DNA of 64,000 nt from Spirochaetia bacterium (GTDB lineage: Bacteria > Spirochaetota > Spirochaetia > Treponematales > Treponemataceae), in NCBI GenBank assembly GCA_022768865.1, contig JALELH010000024.1:1-64000 (forward strand), given 5' to 3'. Below, piece by piece: positions 1 to 8,891 of this stretch. The notes beneath the pieces were generated by a model. It was not told the DNA's origin. It made no database searches and saw only the letters and a program-made list of their open reading frames with translations. The position numbers and the translations under genes are program-made. Within the stretch, counting starts at the first letter, position 1. Each line of letters begins with the position of its first letter.

Positions 1-106
1 TGGTATCTTTTTATACCCCGTAAATAATTATGGCAACCGCTCATTGCCAGACGTTCAAAACTGGATGCAAAGTGGAGAACAAAACTTTTATTTGAAGGTA
101 AACTAA

Positions 107-535
107 ATGAAAACTATTTTTGCAAAGAATGCTGAAGTAAAGAATGACTGGTATGTCATTGATGCAGCAGGAAAGACACTTGGTCGTGTTGCAGCAGTAG
201 CAGCATCTGTTCTTCGTGGAAAGAACAAGCCATCATACACACCAAATACAGTTTGTGGTGATTTCGTTGTTATCATTAATGCAGACAAAATTCAGGTAAC
301 AGGCAACAAAGAAGACGGAATGCTTTACCGCCACCACACAGGCTTTGTTCGTGGTCTCCGCACATACTCATTTAAGGAACTTCTTGCAAAGCACCCTACA
401 GACCCTCTTAGAAGAACAATCTGGGGAATGCTTCCACATAATCGTCTTGGTCGTCAGATTATCGGCAATTTAAAGGTTTATGCAGGTGCAGAACATCCGC
501 ATGCAGCACAGAACCCACAGCCACTTGAAGTGTAA
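107..535 (+). CDS. rplM: 50S ribosomal protein L13
   Basis: Structural protein of the large ribosomal subunit. The 142-residue length is typical of bacterial L13, and the sequence has family features: the N-terminal W-Y-V-I-D-A-A-G-K-T-L-G-R-V-A segment, and the R-R-T-I-W-G-M-L-P-H-N-R-L-G segment near residues 105-118. The start follows GAAGGT at a suitable distance. rpsI begins 12 bases downstream, the usual rplM-rpsI pair, so the two are almost certainly co-transcribed. The first 106 bases of the window hold no gene I can support. Confidence 0.97.
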   Translation: MKTIFAKNAEVKNDWYVIDAAGKTLGRVAAVAASVLRGKNKPSYTPNTVCGDFVVIINADKIQVTGNKEDGMLYRHHTGFVRGLRTYSFKELLAKHPTDPLRRTIWGMLPHNRLGRQIIGNLKVYAGAEHPHAAQNPQPLEV

Positions 536-547
536 TAGGAGTCTATC

Positions 548-940
548 ATGGTAAAGAATCTTGCAATTGGAACAGGTAGAAGAAAGACAGCTGTTGCCCG
601 CGTTTTCTTGCGCGAAGGCTCAGGTAAAATCGTTGTTAACGGAAAAGATGTAAAGGACTATTTCAGCATCGGCGCACAGGTTAGCCTTGTAAGCCAGCCG
701 CTTCTTGTTACATCAAACGCAAATAAATATGATGTCCTCATCAATGTATTTGGTGGCGGACTTAACGGACAGGCTGCTGCTTGTCTTCATGGACTTGCAC
801 GTGCACTTACACAGGTTGATCCAAATGCACGCACAGCACTTAAGGCTAACGGTTACCTTACTCGCGATTCTCGTATGGTAGAACGCAAGAAGTACGGTCA
901 GCGTGGTGCTCGCCGCAGATTCCAGTTCTCAAAGCGCTAA
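548..940 (+). CDS. rpsI: 30S ribosomal protein S9
   Basis: Small-subunit ribosomal protein whose basic C-terminal tail reaches the P-site tRNA. The 130-residue length is standard. It opens with the [12 protein letters not shown] motif and ends in the diagnostic basic tail [17 protein letters not shown]. It is the second gene of the rplM-rpsI pair, with an AGGAG site just upstream of its start. Confidence 0.98.
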   Translation: MVKNLAIGTGRRKTAVARVFLREGSGKIVVNGKDVKDYFSIGAQVSLVSQPLLVTSNANKYDVLINVFGGGLNGQAAACLHGLARALTQVDPNARTALKANGYLTRDSRMVERKKYGQRGARRRFQFSKR

Positions 941-963
941 ACTTATATTTTATACAGTTTCCA

Positions 964-1569
964 ATGCTTATTCGGGAAATGGTGCAGACTTTGCATGGTG
1001 TGTACGAAATTACACCGGTAGCAGGGTCTGCATTTTTTTTGCGCACGGAATATCTGTCTCTTGTTGATTCAGAACGCATCTGTGCAGGTGCTGAATTTAA
1101 CGATGAAGAGACGGCAGACATTTTAAACGCTGCCCTTGTTTACAGTGCAGAATATGCCGCAATGACATATCTGGCCCGTGCCGAACATTGCCGCTATGCC
1201 CTTACCCAGAAGCTGATTAAAAAACAAATTGATAAAAAAGCTATTGATGCGGCCTTAGACTATCTTGAAAGCGTCCATTACCTGGATGACCAGCGTTTTG
1301 CAGGAGCATGGCTCAGAACACGTTCCATTGACCATGCAGAAGGCAGAATACGCCTTGCAGCCGAACTTACCGGCCGGGGCGTTGAAAGAACAGCTGCAAA
1401 AAAAGCCCTGGATGAATTCTTTAGTGAACACAATGAACTTGACATTTGTGCACGTGCATACAGAAAAATCAGAAACCTGAAGAAAGACACAGAAAAAATC
1501 AAATCTTCCCTTGTTCAGAAAGGCTTTACCTTAAAAGAAATAGAAACCGTAATGAAAGAAGATTGTTAA
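964..1569 (+). CDS. recX: RecX family regulator of RecA
   Basis: RecX binds RecA filaments and modulates recombination and SOS activity. The 201-residue protein has an N-terminal extension followed by three-helix repeats: residues ~65-100 (Y-L-A-R-A-E-H-C-R-Y-A-L-T-Q-K-L), the Y-L-D-D-Q-R-F-A segment near 110, and the C-terminal L-V-Q-K-G-F repeat. It starts 23 bases after rpsI, so it may be read from the ribosomal operon. That is an unusual neighbour, since recX often sits beside recA. I see no clear ribosome site, so the exact start is uncertain. Confidence 0.85.
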   Translation: MLIREMVQTLHGVYEITPVAGSAFFLRTEYLSLVDSERICAGAEFNDEETADILNAALVYSAEYAAMTYLARAEHCRYALTQKLIKKQIDKKAIDAALDYLESVHYLDDQRFAGAWLRTRSIDHAEGRIRLAAELTGRGVERTAAKKALDEFFSEHNELDICARAYRKIRNLKKDTEKIKSSLVQKGFTLKEIETVMKEDC

Positions 1570-1621
1570 TTGTAAATTTTGAATTGGATTGTAACTTTTT
1601 CCGTTAATATTTATTTAAACT

Positions 1622-1649
1622 TTGCAAAAATAGTGTTATAGTATATACA
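1622..1649 (+). promoter_or_regulatory. Candidate sigma-70 promoter of the HTH-REC regulator
   Basis: TTGCAA at 1622-1627 and TATACA at 1644-1649 are separated by 16 bases, about 40 bases upstream of the response regulator start at 1691. An AAAGGA site follows just before that start. Predicted by eye. Confidence 0.45.
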
Positions 1650-1690
1650 CGCAAGGGGAAAGTTTTCTTTTTCACAAAGGATAAATCAAC

Positions 1691-2308
1691 ATGAGCAGGA
1701 AAATTGAAGAAAAATCCTTAGTTTATTCAGCCCTTGAAGTAGCCCGTGTTTGTGGTGTCGTAAATCAGACGGCAATCAACTGGATTAAAAGCGGACATTT
1801 AAAAGCATATAAAACTCCCGGCGGTCAGTTCCGTGTTTATCCTGATGACCTTGTTCAGTTTATGAAACTAAGGGAAATGAGGGTTCCTGAAGAACTTCTT
1901 TCCCAGTGCAAAAACGACTTCGAAGAAAAGCGTATCTATAAAATCCTTTTTGTTGATGACGATGAAAGCTTTAATAATGTAAGTGTTTCCCTTCTGAAAA
2001 AGAACCTTGAAGATGTAGAAATATACCAGGCCTTTGATGGCTTTGAAGCAGGATCCATGGCAGTAAAAAAGTTGCCGGATTGCCTTATTCTTGATTTAAG
2101 CCTGCCTGGCGTAGACGGAATTAAAATATGCCGCACAATAAATACAAGTGACGCTTTTGGAAAACCAAAGGTAATAATTGTAACCAGTCTTGAAGATGAA
2201 GAAGCAGAAAGAACCTGCCGCGACCTTGGCGTAAAATATTACTTCAAAAAGCCGGTGTTCATACCGGAACTTGTTACGGCAGTAAAAAACTTAATGGAAG
2301 CCGAATAA
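1691..2308 (+). CDS. Response regulator with N-terminal excisionase/MerR-like HTH and C-terminal receiver domain
   Basis: A 205-residue putative DNA-binding response regulator. Residues ~12-55 form a MerR/excisionase-type winged helix (S-A-L-E-V-A-R-V...I-N-W-I-K-S-G-H-L-K-A-Y-K-T-P-G-G). Residues ~82-203 form a receiver domain with acidic Asp89/Asp90, phospho-acceptor Asp135 in L-D-L-S-L-P-G, Thr165 and the K-K-P loop at Lys187. This order, DNA binding first and receiver second, is the reverse of the OmpR and NarL families. No histidine kinase is adjacent, so the partner is unknown. It is convergent with sppA, with only 34 bases between their stops. Confidence 0.85.
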   Translation: MSRKIEEKSLVYSALEVARVCGVVNQTAINWIKSGHLKAYKTPGGQFRVYPDDLVQFMKLREMRVPEELLSQCKNDFEEKRIYKILFVDDDESFNNVSVSLLKKNLEDVEIYQAFDGFEAGSMAVKKLPDCLILDLSLPGVDGIKICRTINTSDAFGKPKVIIVTSLEDEEAERTCRDLGVKYYFKKPVFIPELVTAVKNLMEAE

Positions 2309-2342
2309 ATAAAATCCGGCTTTAAGCATTTCTATTTATTTT

Positions 2343-3392
2343 TTAATTGAACAAATCACAATAGTAGGCAGGAAATTCAATTCTGCTGTTGAGTTTGTCT
2401 TCTACGGCTTTTGGAAGGATTGCACCGCCAATTGAACTTCTGCTTAAATTTCTTGCAGCACCCATAAACATGTTGTAAATGCTTTCCGGCTTTGTATAGC
2501 TGTAGTCAATTACTTCTATATCTGCAAAATCAAATTCCTTGCGCTTCATGGCATCTTCCAGGTCTTCCATGGAACCAATGCTGTCTATAAGCCTGTTTTC
2601 CATGCACTGCCTTGCAGTATAGATTCTGCCGTCTGCAAGTTCTATAACTTCTTCTTTTGTTAAGCCCCTGCCGTCAGAAACAATACCTACAAACTGATCA
2701 TAGCCTTCGTCACAAATCTGCTGCATTATTGCTTCCTGTTCTGCCGTCAAAGGTTCGCTTACAGAGCCCATGATTTTATTTCTGCCGGAATGGATTGTCT
2801 TCATCTTGATTCCGTATTTTTCCATAAGGGCAGTTAAGTCTACAAACTGACCGCAGATAACACCGATGGAACCAACTAAAGAATTCCTGTTTGCCATAAT
2901 GTAATCAGAAGAACATGCAATGTAATATCCGCCGCTTGCAGTTAAGCTTTTGCAGTAGGCATAAACAGGGCGCTTGGTTTCTTTTTTATAATCAAGGATG
3001 GCAAGGTAAGTTTCGTCTGCTTCGTAAATGCCACCGCCTGGGGAATTAATTGTCAGAATAATGCCCTTGTTGTTTTTGTCTTCCTTAAGTTCTTTCAGAG
3101 TATCTTCAATCCACTTCTGGCTGTAAGTGTCTCCAGCTTCCGTGATTACGCCTTTAATTTCTATGCGGGCAATGTATTCTCCTTTAGGAGTTTTAGAGCG
3201 TCCGTTTTTATTGCCGCTCAATGCCTTTATTAAAGTGTTCTGCTTTTTTTCCGTAGACTTGAATTCAGCCTTTGGCTTTGCGTCTGCCTTTGAAGCCGGT
3301 TTTGCAGTCTTTATAATAGAAGAAATGCCGCAGAAAACAGCAAGTGCAATTATAACGCCAAAAACAACCGATCCTTTATTTGCTTTTCTCAT
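2343..3392 (-). CDS. sppA: Signal peptide peptidase SppA (S49 family)
   Basis: Membrane-anchored serine protease thought to degrade cleaved signal peptides. A single N-terminal transmembrane helix lies at residues ~8-27. The S49 core is clear: I-N-S-P-G-G-G near residue 115, nucleophile Ser153 in T-A-S-G-G-Y-Y-I-A, the S-I-G-V-I loop at ~175, and candidate general-base Lys206 in S-G-R-N-K-I-M-G-S. The 349-residue length fits the short single-domain (Bacillus-type) form, not the duplicated E. coli form. The DUF975 protein lies just upstream on the same strand, so they may be co-transcribed. Confidence 0.92.
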   Translation of the reverse strand: MRKANKGSVVFGVIIALAVFCGISSIIKTAKPASKADAKPKAEFKSTEKKQNTLIKALSGNKNGRSKTPKGEYIARIEIKGVITEAGDTYSQKWIEDTLKELKEDKNNKGIILTINSPGGGIYEADETYLAILDYKKETKRPVYAYCKSLTASGGYYIACSSDYIMANRNSLVGSIGVICGQFVDLTALMEKYGIKMKTIHSGRNKIMGSVSEPLTAEQEAIMQQICDEGYDQFVGIVSDGRGLTKEEVIELADGRIYTARQCMENRLIDSIGSMEDLEDAMKRKEFDFADIEVIDYSYTKPESIYNMFMGAARNLSRSSIGGAILPKAVEDKLNSRIEFPAYYCDLFN

Positions 3393-3418
3393 TTTTAATT
3401 ATTCTCCTTTTTTATATA

Positions 3419-4054
3419 TCAGCTTTCAAAATCTGCCGGTGTAAGCTTGCCAGTCCTGATTGCTTCCTGCTTAAGGTAATAGTAGGCATTTGTAAATGTT
3501 GCCATTTCGTAAGGAATAATCCATACAAACAGAACGCCGCCTGTAATAATGCCAAGAAAATACCAGCCTATAAAAGAAAAGGCAAGGCAGAAAATGTCGG
3601 CCTTGTGTCCCTGGGTAATAACCTTGCTTATGTTCATTGCCTTGATTACGCCGATTTTAGGATTGTCAGAAAGAATAAAGAAAATCTGTGAATAGGCAAA
3701 AGCCTTTATAAAGCCAGGAATTACAAAAAGAAGGGACCAGAGGAAAATCCAAAGGCTCATCCACAGCATTCCAAGGAAACCCTTTAAAAAGTCAGAAAAG
3801 CCGTTTACAAAATCAGAAAAGGTAATCTTGTCATTAGAAAGATATAGCAGGATAAAAATATTTGTAAAGGCAATGGCAGAAGAACCATAAACAAATGTAG
3901 AAAGAATTCCGCCGATGGTTCCGTAAGTCAAGGCACTGCTGCCTTCAATAACGGCAAAAACCGCAATCAGAATCAATGTTGCAATGCACGGCACTTTCCA
4001 TCTGCCCTTTAGCTGGTTTAGTGCAGCGCTCTTAAAAGATCTTAAATCAAACAT
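3419..4054 (-). CDS. DUF975-type integral membrane protein
   Basis: A 211-residue multi-spanning membrane protein of unknown function. It begins with a short cytoplasmic stretch (S-F-K-S-A-A-L-N-Q-L-K-G-R-W) typical of DUF975. Four to five hydrophobic segments follow, at residues ~20-45, 50-75, 90-120, 145-175 and a shorter one to ~185. It lies in a minus-strand run with the CYTH protein upstream (10 bases away) and sppA downstream (26 bases away), suggesting a three-gene operon. The family assignment is from overall pattern only. Confidence 0.65.
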   Translation of the reverse strand: MFDLRSFKSAALNQLKGRWKVPCIATLILIAVFAVIEGSSALTYGTIGGILSTFVYGSSAIAFTNIFILLYLSNDKITFSDFVNGFSDFLKGFLGMLWMSLWIFLWSLLFVIPGFIKAFAYSQIFFILSDNPKIGVIKAMNISKVITQGHKADIFCLAFSFIGWYFLGIITGGVLFVWIIPYEMATFTNAYYYLKQEAIRTGKLTPADFES

Positions 4055-4064
4055 AGTTTTCTCC

Positions 4065-4619
4065 TTATTTATAGTATTCCTTAAGCAACTGGGAATAATA
4101 TTTTTCTTCTATATCATCTGCCGTAAGTCCGGCTTTTAAAAGAAGTTCCTTAAGTTTCTTTTGTGCAGCCTGAACTGCATCATCATCATTTTTTTCTGTA
4201 AGGATTTCAATTTCCAGAAACCAGCCCAGGGGTGGAACATTGCAAAGTTCAAGATTTGCACCTTCAAAAGTCCATCCAAGGATTTCCTTGTGCTTTGTTA
4301 AGTCAACCGTAAAGTCAGAATCCAGAAAATATGTGGCAATGGGCTTCGGATCTTCAATTTCTGTTTCAAGTTCTTCGTTTACTTCCGTTAAAGTTCCGTC
4401 TGAAGACTTTTTGTTTTCTTTCTTTTTGTAAGTTAAAAACCATCTTACTTTACCGTCTTCAGTTTCCTGCCTTATTCTTATTTTCTTAGCTTTCACGGAC
4501 GGGCTTTTAAAATAGGTATCGTCTCTTGTAACCGCGTGCTTAAAGGCTGCAAAGGAATTTAACTTTTTTTCCACTGCTGCCTTGTCCTTAACGCGGGCTT
4601 TAAGTTCAATTTCATTCAT
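4065..4619 (-). CDS. CYTH-domain protein (class IV adenylate cyclase / triphosphatase-like)
   Basis: A 184-residue CYTH protein. Family members form an eight-stranded tunnel that binds organic triphosphates or polyphosphate, acting as adenylate cyclase (CyaB) or thiamine triphosphatase. The N-terminal E-I-E-L-K-A-R signature (E-x-E-x-K), the D-D-T-Y-F-K segment near 34, K-I-R-I-R-Q near 47 and the K-K-K-E-N-K stretch supply the expected acidic and basic tunnel residues. The C-terminus has the family's E-E-K-Y-Y-S-Q-L-L tail. The actual substrate cannot be read from sequence. It is the first gene of the minus-strand group ending with sppA. Confidence 0.8.
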   Translation of the reverse strand: MNEIELKARVKDKAAVEKKLNSFAAFKHAVTRDDTYFKSPSVKAKKIRIRQETEDGKVRWFLTYKKKENKKSSDGTLTEVNEELETEIEDPKPIATYFLDSDFTVDLTKHKEILGWTFEGANLELCNVPPLGWFLEIEILTEKNDDDAVQAAQKKLKELLLKAGLTADDIEEKYYSQLLKEYYK

Positions 4620-4713
4620 AAAAAGATAATAGCATTTTTTGCAGCCTTAAGGAAACACAAGTCATTATTTAATTGAAAAAATCAGCGAATAAAATTATAC
4701 TTGTTTTAATTTT

Positions 4714-4753
4714 CAGGTTTCATCGGGCATGCTTTTTAGCCTGACAGAACCTG
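4714..4753 (+). promoter_or_regulatory. Possible stem-loop in the ilvD leader
   Basis: CAGGTT (4714-4719) can pair with AACCTG (4748-4753), enclosing a GGC/GCC inner pair, ~45 bases before the ilvD start. I recognise no T-box specifier or leader peptide. It may be a chance hairpin or part of a regulatory leader. Confidence 0.25.
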
Positions 4754-4799
4754 GAATTGTAAACTTACTTAACTTAAAACAAAGTATCGAGGTATTTCT

Positions 4800-6491
4800 A
4801 TGGCAAAAAAATCTGACAATGCATGCAAAGGCATAGCACGTGCACCCCATCGTTCCCTTTATTACGCATCAGGCTATACTGATGAAGAACTTGACCAGCC
4901 AATGGTCGGAATCATCTGTGCAAAGAATGAACTTATTCCTGGCCATATAGAACTTGACCGCATTGCAGAAGCCGTAAAGGCAGGCGTGCGCATGGCAGGC
5001 GGAACACCAATAGAATTCCCGGCCATCGGTGTATGCGACGGCATTGCCATGGGACATGAAGGAATGAAGTATTCCCTTGTAACACGCGAACTTATTGCAG
5101 ACTCTGTAGAATGCGTTGCAAAGGCACATCAGTTTGATGCTTTGGTAATGATTCCTAACTGCGACAAAATTGTTCCTGGCATGTTAATGGCTGCAGCACG
5201 CCTTGACCTGCCTACAGTCTTTGTTTCAGGCGGACCAATGATGCCGGGCCATCTTGCAGGCAATGATCCTTCAAATCCGTATTCGGGAAAGAACCTTTCC
5301 TTGACAGATATGTTTGAAGCCGTAGGCGGTCTTGCTGTAGGCAAGGTTACGGAAGAACAGCTTAAGGAAATGGAACACCGTGCATGTCCTGGATGCGGCG
5401 CATGTTCCGGAATGTTTACCGCCAACTCAATGAACTGTTTAACAGAAGTTTTAGGCCTTGGTCTTCCTGGCAACGGAACAATTCCTGCCGTAACAGGGGA
5501 ACGCATTGCCCTTGCAAAACACGCAGGCATGGCCGTAATGAACATGTATAAAAAAGGAATTACTGCACGCCAGATGATGACAAAAGAAAGCTTCCGCAAC
5601 GGACTTACAGCCGACATGGCATTGGGATGTTCTTCCAACACAATGCTTCACCTGCCGGCAATTGCCCACGAAGCAGGAATCGATATTGACCTACATGAAG
5701 TAAATGAAATTTCCAACAGGACACCAAACCTGTGCCACCTGGCACCTGCAGGCCACACCTTTATGTGCGAACTTGACGATGCAGGCGGAGTTCAGGCTGT
5801 CCTTGCAGAACTTGCAAAGAAAAACTTAATCAACACTTCTTTGATTACAGCCACTGGCAAGACCATTGCAGAAAACATTGCTGGCGTTAAAAACCGCAAT
5901 CCTGAAATCCTGCGCCCGATAGAAAACCCGTTCAGCGACAACGGCGGCATTGCAATCCTTTTCGGAAACCTTGCTCCAAACGGAACAGTCGTAAAGCGTT
6001 CTGCATGTGCAAAGGAATTAATGCACCACACAGGCCCTGCACGTGTTTTCAATGATGAATCAGAAGCAATGGAAGCCGTTCAGAAAGCACAGATAAAGCC
6101 GGGCGACGTTGTAGTCATCCGCTATGAAGGCCCTAAGGGCGGACCAGGCATGAGGGAAATGCTTGCCGTAACAGCAGCCCTTGCAGGCCAGGGACTTGAT
6201 AAGCAGGTTGCCCTGATTACAGACGGACGCTTCAGCGGTGCAACACGCGGTGCTTCCCTTGGACACTGTTCTCCGGAAGCTGCCGTTGGCGGACCAATTG
6301 CCTTAGTAGAAGAAGGAGACATGATTACCCTTGACATCAACAACTACAAGATTCACCTTGAAGTAAGCGACGAAGAACTTGCCGCACGCAAGGCAAAGTG
6401 GGTTGCTCCGGAACCAAAAGTAAAGACCGGCTACCTTGCCCGTTATGCAAAATTAGTAAGCTCTGCCGACAAGGGAGCTATATTACAGTAG
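4800..6491 (+). CDS. ilvD: Dihydroxy-acid dehydratase
   Basis: Catalyses dehydration of dihydroxy-acids in valine, leucine and isoleucine synthesis. The 563-residue length matches the IlvD/Edd family. Fe-S cluster ligands are visible in [11 protein letters not shown] (near residue 122) and [11 protein letters not shown] (near 196). The C-terminal [10 protein letters not shown] motif is present near residue 475. It stands alone: no ilvB, ilvC or leuA nearby. A strong terminator follows at 6539-6560. An in-frame ATG follows C-G-A-G-G-T at 4790, which supports the chosen start. Confidence 0.97.
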   Translation: MAKKSDNACKGIARAPHRSLYYASGYTDEELDQPMVGIICAKNELIPGHIELDRIAEAVKAGVRMAGGTPIEFPAIGVCDGIAMGHEGMKYSLVTRELIADSVECVAKAHQFDALVMIPNCDKIVPGMLMAAARLDLPTVFVSGGPMMPGHLAGNDPSNPYSGKNLSLTDMFEAVGGLAVGKVTEEQLKEMEHRACPGCGACSGMFTANSMNCLTEVLGLGLPGNGTIPAVTGERIALAKHAGMAVMNMYKKGITARQMMTKESFRNGLTADMALGCSSNTMLHLPAIAHEAGIDIDLHEVNEISNRTPNLCHLAPAGHTFMCELDDAGGVQAVLAELAKKNLINTSLITATGKTIAENIAGVKNRNPEILRPIENPFSDNGGIAILFGNLAPNGTVVKRSACAKELMHHTGPARVFNDESEAMEAVQKAQIKPGDVVVIRYEGPKGGPGMREMLAVTAALAGQGLDKQVALITDGRFSGATRGASLGHCSPEAAVGGPIALVEEGDMITLDINNYKIHLEVSDEELAARKAKWVAPEPKVKTGYLARYAKLVSSADKGAILQ

Positions 6492-6538
6492 CGTAAACCA
6501 GACAAAGGTGCTATTTTACAATAGTTTATAAAAAAAAA

Positions 6539-6560
6539 GACCGTGGCATCTGCCACGGTC
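6539..6560 (+). terminator. Bidirectional rho-independent terminator between ilvD and the EAL/SpoIIE gene
   Basis: Perfect 10-bp stem GACCGTGGCA / TGCCACGGTC with a 2-base loop, preceded by eight A and followed by seven T. It can terminate ilvD on the plus strand and the convergent gene on the minus strand. Confidence 0.9.
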
Positions 6561-6565
6561 TTTTT

Positions 6566-8629
6566 TTATACCCCCACATAGTGCATTACAATCACCGTTA
6601 GGTCGTCCCTTAAAGGAACAGCTTCCGTATAGGCGTTAAAGGAATCAAGAACATAATCCAGTACTTCCTTTGCCTTGCCTTTCGGTGCCTTCTTAAAAAC
6701 CTTCTGCAATAAATCAATGCCCATTTCATCTCCGGCAAGATTGCGGCTTTCTATTAAGCAGTCAGTAAATAAAAGCAGGTAAGTATCTTTTTTTACATTT
6801 GCCTTAACTGTTTCAAACTTTTCACCGTCAAGGCCCGGTATGCCCAAAAAACGCCCGCGGAAAGAACCGTCCTTGTCTCCAAGAATTCCTGTTTTGCAGG
6901 TGTCTGCGCCATAGCTTTTTACAAGCACGTCGCAGTGGCCTGCACTAACATATTCTACAAGGCTGTCCTTTACGCGCAGGAATATTCCCGTAAGGTAGTT
7001 TTCTACCATTCCTTTTTCTGCCGTTAAAGTCTTATTAAATTCTTCTATAACCTTATTAAGTTTTTTATCAAGGCCACCCATAAAAATCTTTTCTGCAAGA
7101 TACTTGGACAAAATGCCAACCAGACCCGATGCAACGCCGTGGCCTGAAACATCAAAAAGACCAGTGCCGCAGAAACGGCCGTCCCTGTCATAGTAAAAGT
7201 CGTAAAGGTCGCCGGAAACACTGGACATGGGATTAAAATAAAAGGCACAGTCCCAGTTGTCCCGGCACGGAGCAGAAACGGGGTAAAAGCTTTTCTGCAC
7301 AAGTTCTGCCATGTGCATGTCCAGTTTCTGCACGCGCTGCTGTTCCTGTAGCAGGCGGTTCTTGCGGTTTATTTCGCGCGTTCGCTCGCTTACTTCTACT
7401 GTAACAATGCTGTCCAGAAGTTCCTTTACGGTTACGATGCCAAAGTAGGCATCTTCCTTGGAAATAATCATAGGATCGTAAATGTTTTTTTCCGGGCGGG
7501 AAGTTGCCTTGGCTGCTGCCGTTTCTACAAATTCGTTGTAGTCAAGGGTTATGAACTCCTGCAGCATTAAATCCTTTACAAGCTTTTTATAATTCAGTCC
7601 GTAGCCGTACTGGCCGCCCAGGGCATCCAGCAGGGTGTTCCGCGGAATGACGCCTAAAATCTTATGATTTAAATCAACGACGGTAACAATGGAACATTCT
7701 TCGTTGGAATGGAAAAAGTGCAGAAGTTCCGTAACAGGCATGTCAGGAAAAACCGTAACGCCGCGGGTGCAAAGTTCCCCGATAGGGCGGCCTGAAGTAA
7801 TGCCGTCAAAGGTAAGTGTGCTTTCCTTCTTTTTATCTTTCTGCTTTTTGTCCTTTGTTTCTTTTTTAGGGTTTTCAAGGGATGCCTGATTCTTCCTGAA
7901 GTTGATTATTCTTGAATAGGATTCTGCACTTACCTTTGGCAGCATAAGGGCAGGCCTGGAAAAATAAAAGCCCTGTGCAAAGGAAATGCCAAGCTTTAAA
8001 ATAACGTCCAGCTCCTGGGATGTTTCTATGCCCACGGCAATCAAAATAATGCCCGATTCCTTGCAGAAGGTAACAAGGCTTTTTATCATGGACTGCCTTA
8101 TTTCGTCATTCTGGATTTCATGGATTATCTTTTTGTCTATCTTTATAAAGTCCGGGTTTAAGGCGCAGATTCTGCCCAGGCCTGAATATGCAGAGCCTGT
8201 ATTGTCAAGGCAAATCCTAAAGTCCAGAGACTTATAGTGGTTTACAATGGATAAAAGTTCTTCTTCTGCGTTGCAGCATTTTTCGCTTACTTCAAGGATT
8301 ATGCTGTTTATGCTGTTCTGGTATTTTTCTATTTTGCGCTTGGTGTAGTCGCCGTTGAATTCTTCGTCGCTCAGCAAATCCGGGTTTATGTTTATGAAAA
8401 GCTTTTTATGGTTTCTTAGCATGGCATTGGTTTTAAGGATTGTCTTGCGGCATTGCTTTTCCAGCCGCTTTTTGCTGTCCATGTCCAGGGAATCAAAATA
8501 ATCCGATACTGATTTTTCTGCTATTTTGCACAATGCTTCGTAGCCTATAATGTCTCCGTTTTCCAGTGATACTATGGGCTGGAATTCTACGTTTAGTTCT
8601 TTTTCTGCCAGGATTTTATCTATTTCCAT
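6566..8629 (-). CDS. EAL - CBS pair - SpoIIE/PP2C-type phosphatase signalling protein
   Basis: A 687-residue cytoplasmic signalling fusion. Residues ~1-245 form an EAL domain (c-di-GMP phosphodiesterase family) with E-A-L near residue 30, N-I-N-P, L-E-V-S-E, K-I-D and Q-G-F motifs. The usual D-D-F-G metal motif reads D-N-T-G, so activity may be altered. Residues ~280-415 resemble a tandem CBS nucleotide-sensing pair. A coiled linker (~415-450) leads to a SpoIIE-type PP2C phosphatase (~455-685) with S-G-D-L-Y-D-F and D-V-S-G-H-G. It probably links c-di-GMP or nucleotide status to dephosphorylation of an anti-sigma-antagonist-type target, but no such partner is adjacent. Confidence 0.85.
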   Translation of the reverse strand: MEIDKILAEKELNVEFQPIVSLENGDIIGYEALCKIAEKSVSDYFDSLDMDSKKRLEKQCRKTILKTNAMLRNHKKLFININPDLLSDEEFNGDYTKRKIEKYQNSINSIILEVSEKCCNAEEELLSIVNHYKSLDFRICLDNTGSAYSGLGRICALNPDFIKIDKKIIHEIQNDEIRQSMIKSLVTFCKESGIILIAVGIETSQELDVILKLGISFAQGFYFSRPALMLPKVSAESYSRIINFRKNQASLENPKKETKDKKQKDKKKESTLTFDGITSGRPIGELCTRGVTVFPDMPVTELLHFFHSNEECSIVTVVDLNHKILGVIPRNTLLDALGGQYGYGLNYKKLVKDLMLQEFITLDYNEFVETAAAKATSRPEKNIYDPMIISKEDAYFGIVTVKELLDSIVTVEVSERTREINRKNRLLQEQQRVQKLDMHMAELVQKSFYPVSAPCRDNWDCAFYFNPMSSVSGDLYDFYYDRDGRFCGTGLFDVSGHGVASGLVGILSKYLAEKIFMGGLDKKLNKVIEEFNKTLTAEKGMVENYLTGIFLRVKDSLVEYVSAGHCDVLVKSYGADTCKTGILGDKDGSFRGRFLGIPGLDGEKFETVKANVKKDTYLLLFTDCLIESRNLAGDEMGIDLLQKVFKKAPKGKAKEVLDYVLDSFNAYTEAVPLRDDLTVIVMHYVGV

Positions 8630-8798
8630 GGCTTTTAGAATAAACCTGCGGTGTAAATTTTAAGTTATGCCTTTGTAAAGTCCATGAAAAAACGGTGATG
8701 AGAACAAGGTAAAGAATCAGTTCAAAAGATAATTTATAAACTTAATGGAAGATAAGTATTTTTATGGTATAATAGCCCTAAAAGAAAGGAGCCTTGAT

Positions 8799-8891
8799 AT
8801 GCCAATGCAAAAACTTGAACTTAACTGGTGCGGAAAAGACGAAGGATTTACATACAGCCCTGACAGTAAAGAAGAAGAAAGCCATGACTGA
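8799..8891 (+). pseudogene. 31-codon ORF resembling the N-terminus of a DNA methyltransferase (remnant)
   Basis: A short ORF behind a near-consensus TATAAT (8768-8773) and an AAAGGAG ribosome site. Its start, M-P-M-Q-K-L-E-L-N-W-C-G-K-D-E, resembles the L-E-L-x-W-x-G-K-D opening of type III-like site-specific DNA methyltransferases or their partners, but the frame stops after 30 residues. Its stop overlaps the start of the next gene (TGATG). It could be a stump whose body was replaced by the DUF3791/DUF3990 cassette, or a genuine small leader ORF. The resemblance is from memory of family openings. Confidence 0.35.

Noticed and set aside
1-106. Structured L13 autoregulatory leader
   Set aside because: Only 106 bases are available and I see no convincing conserved stem.
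2280-2330. Terminator between the response regulator and sppA
   Set aside because: AAGCCG/CGGCTT pairing is only 6 bp, includes the stop codon and has no clean T-run.
5129-5641. Minus-strand frames within ilvD and other core genes
   Set aside because: They are shadows of conserved coding sequence on the other strand, with no ribosome site or recognisable domain.
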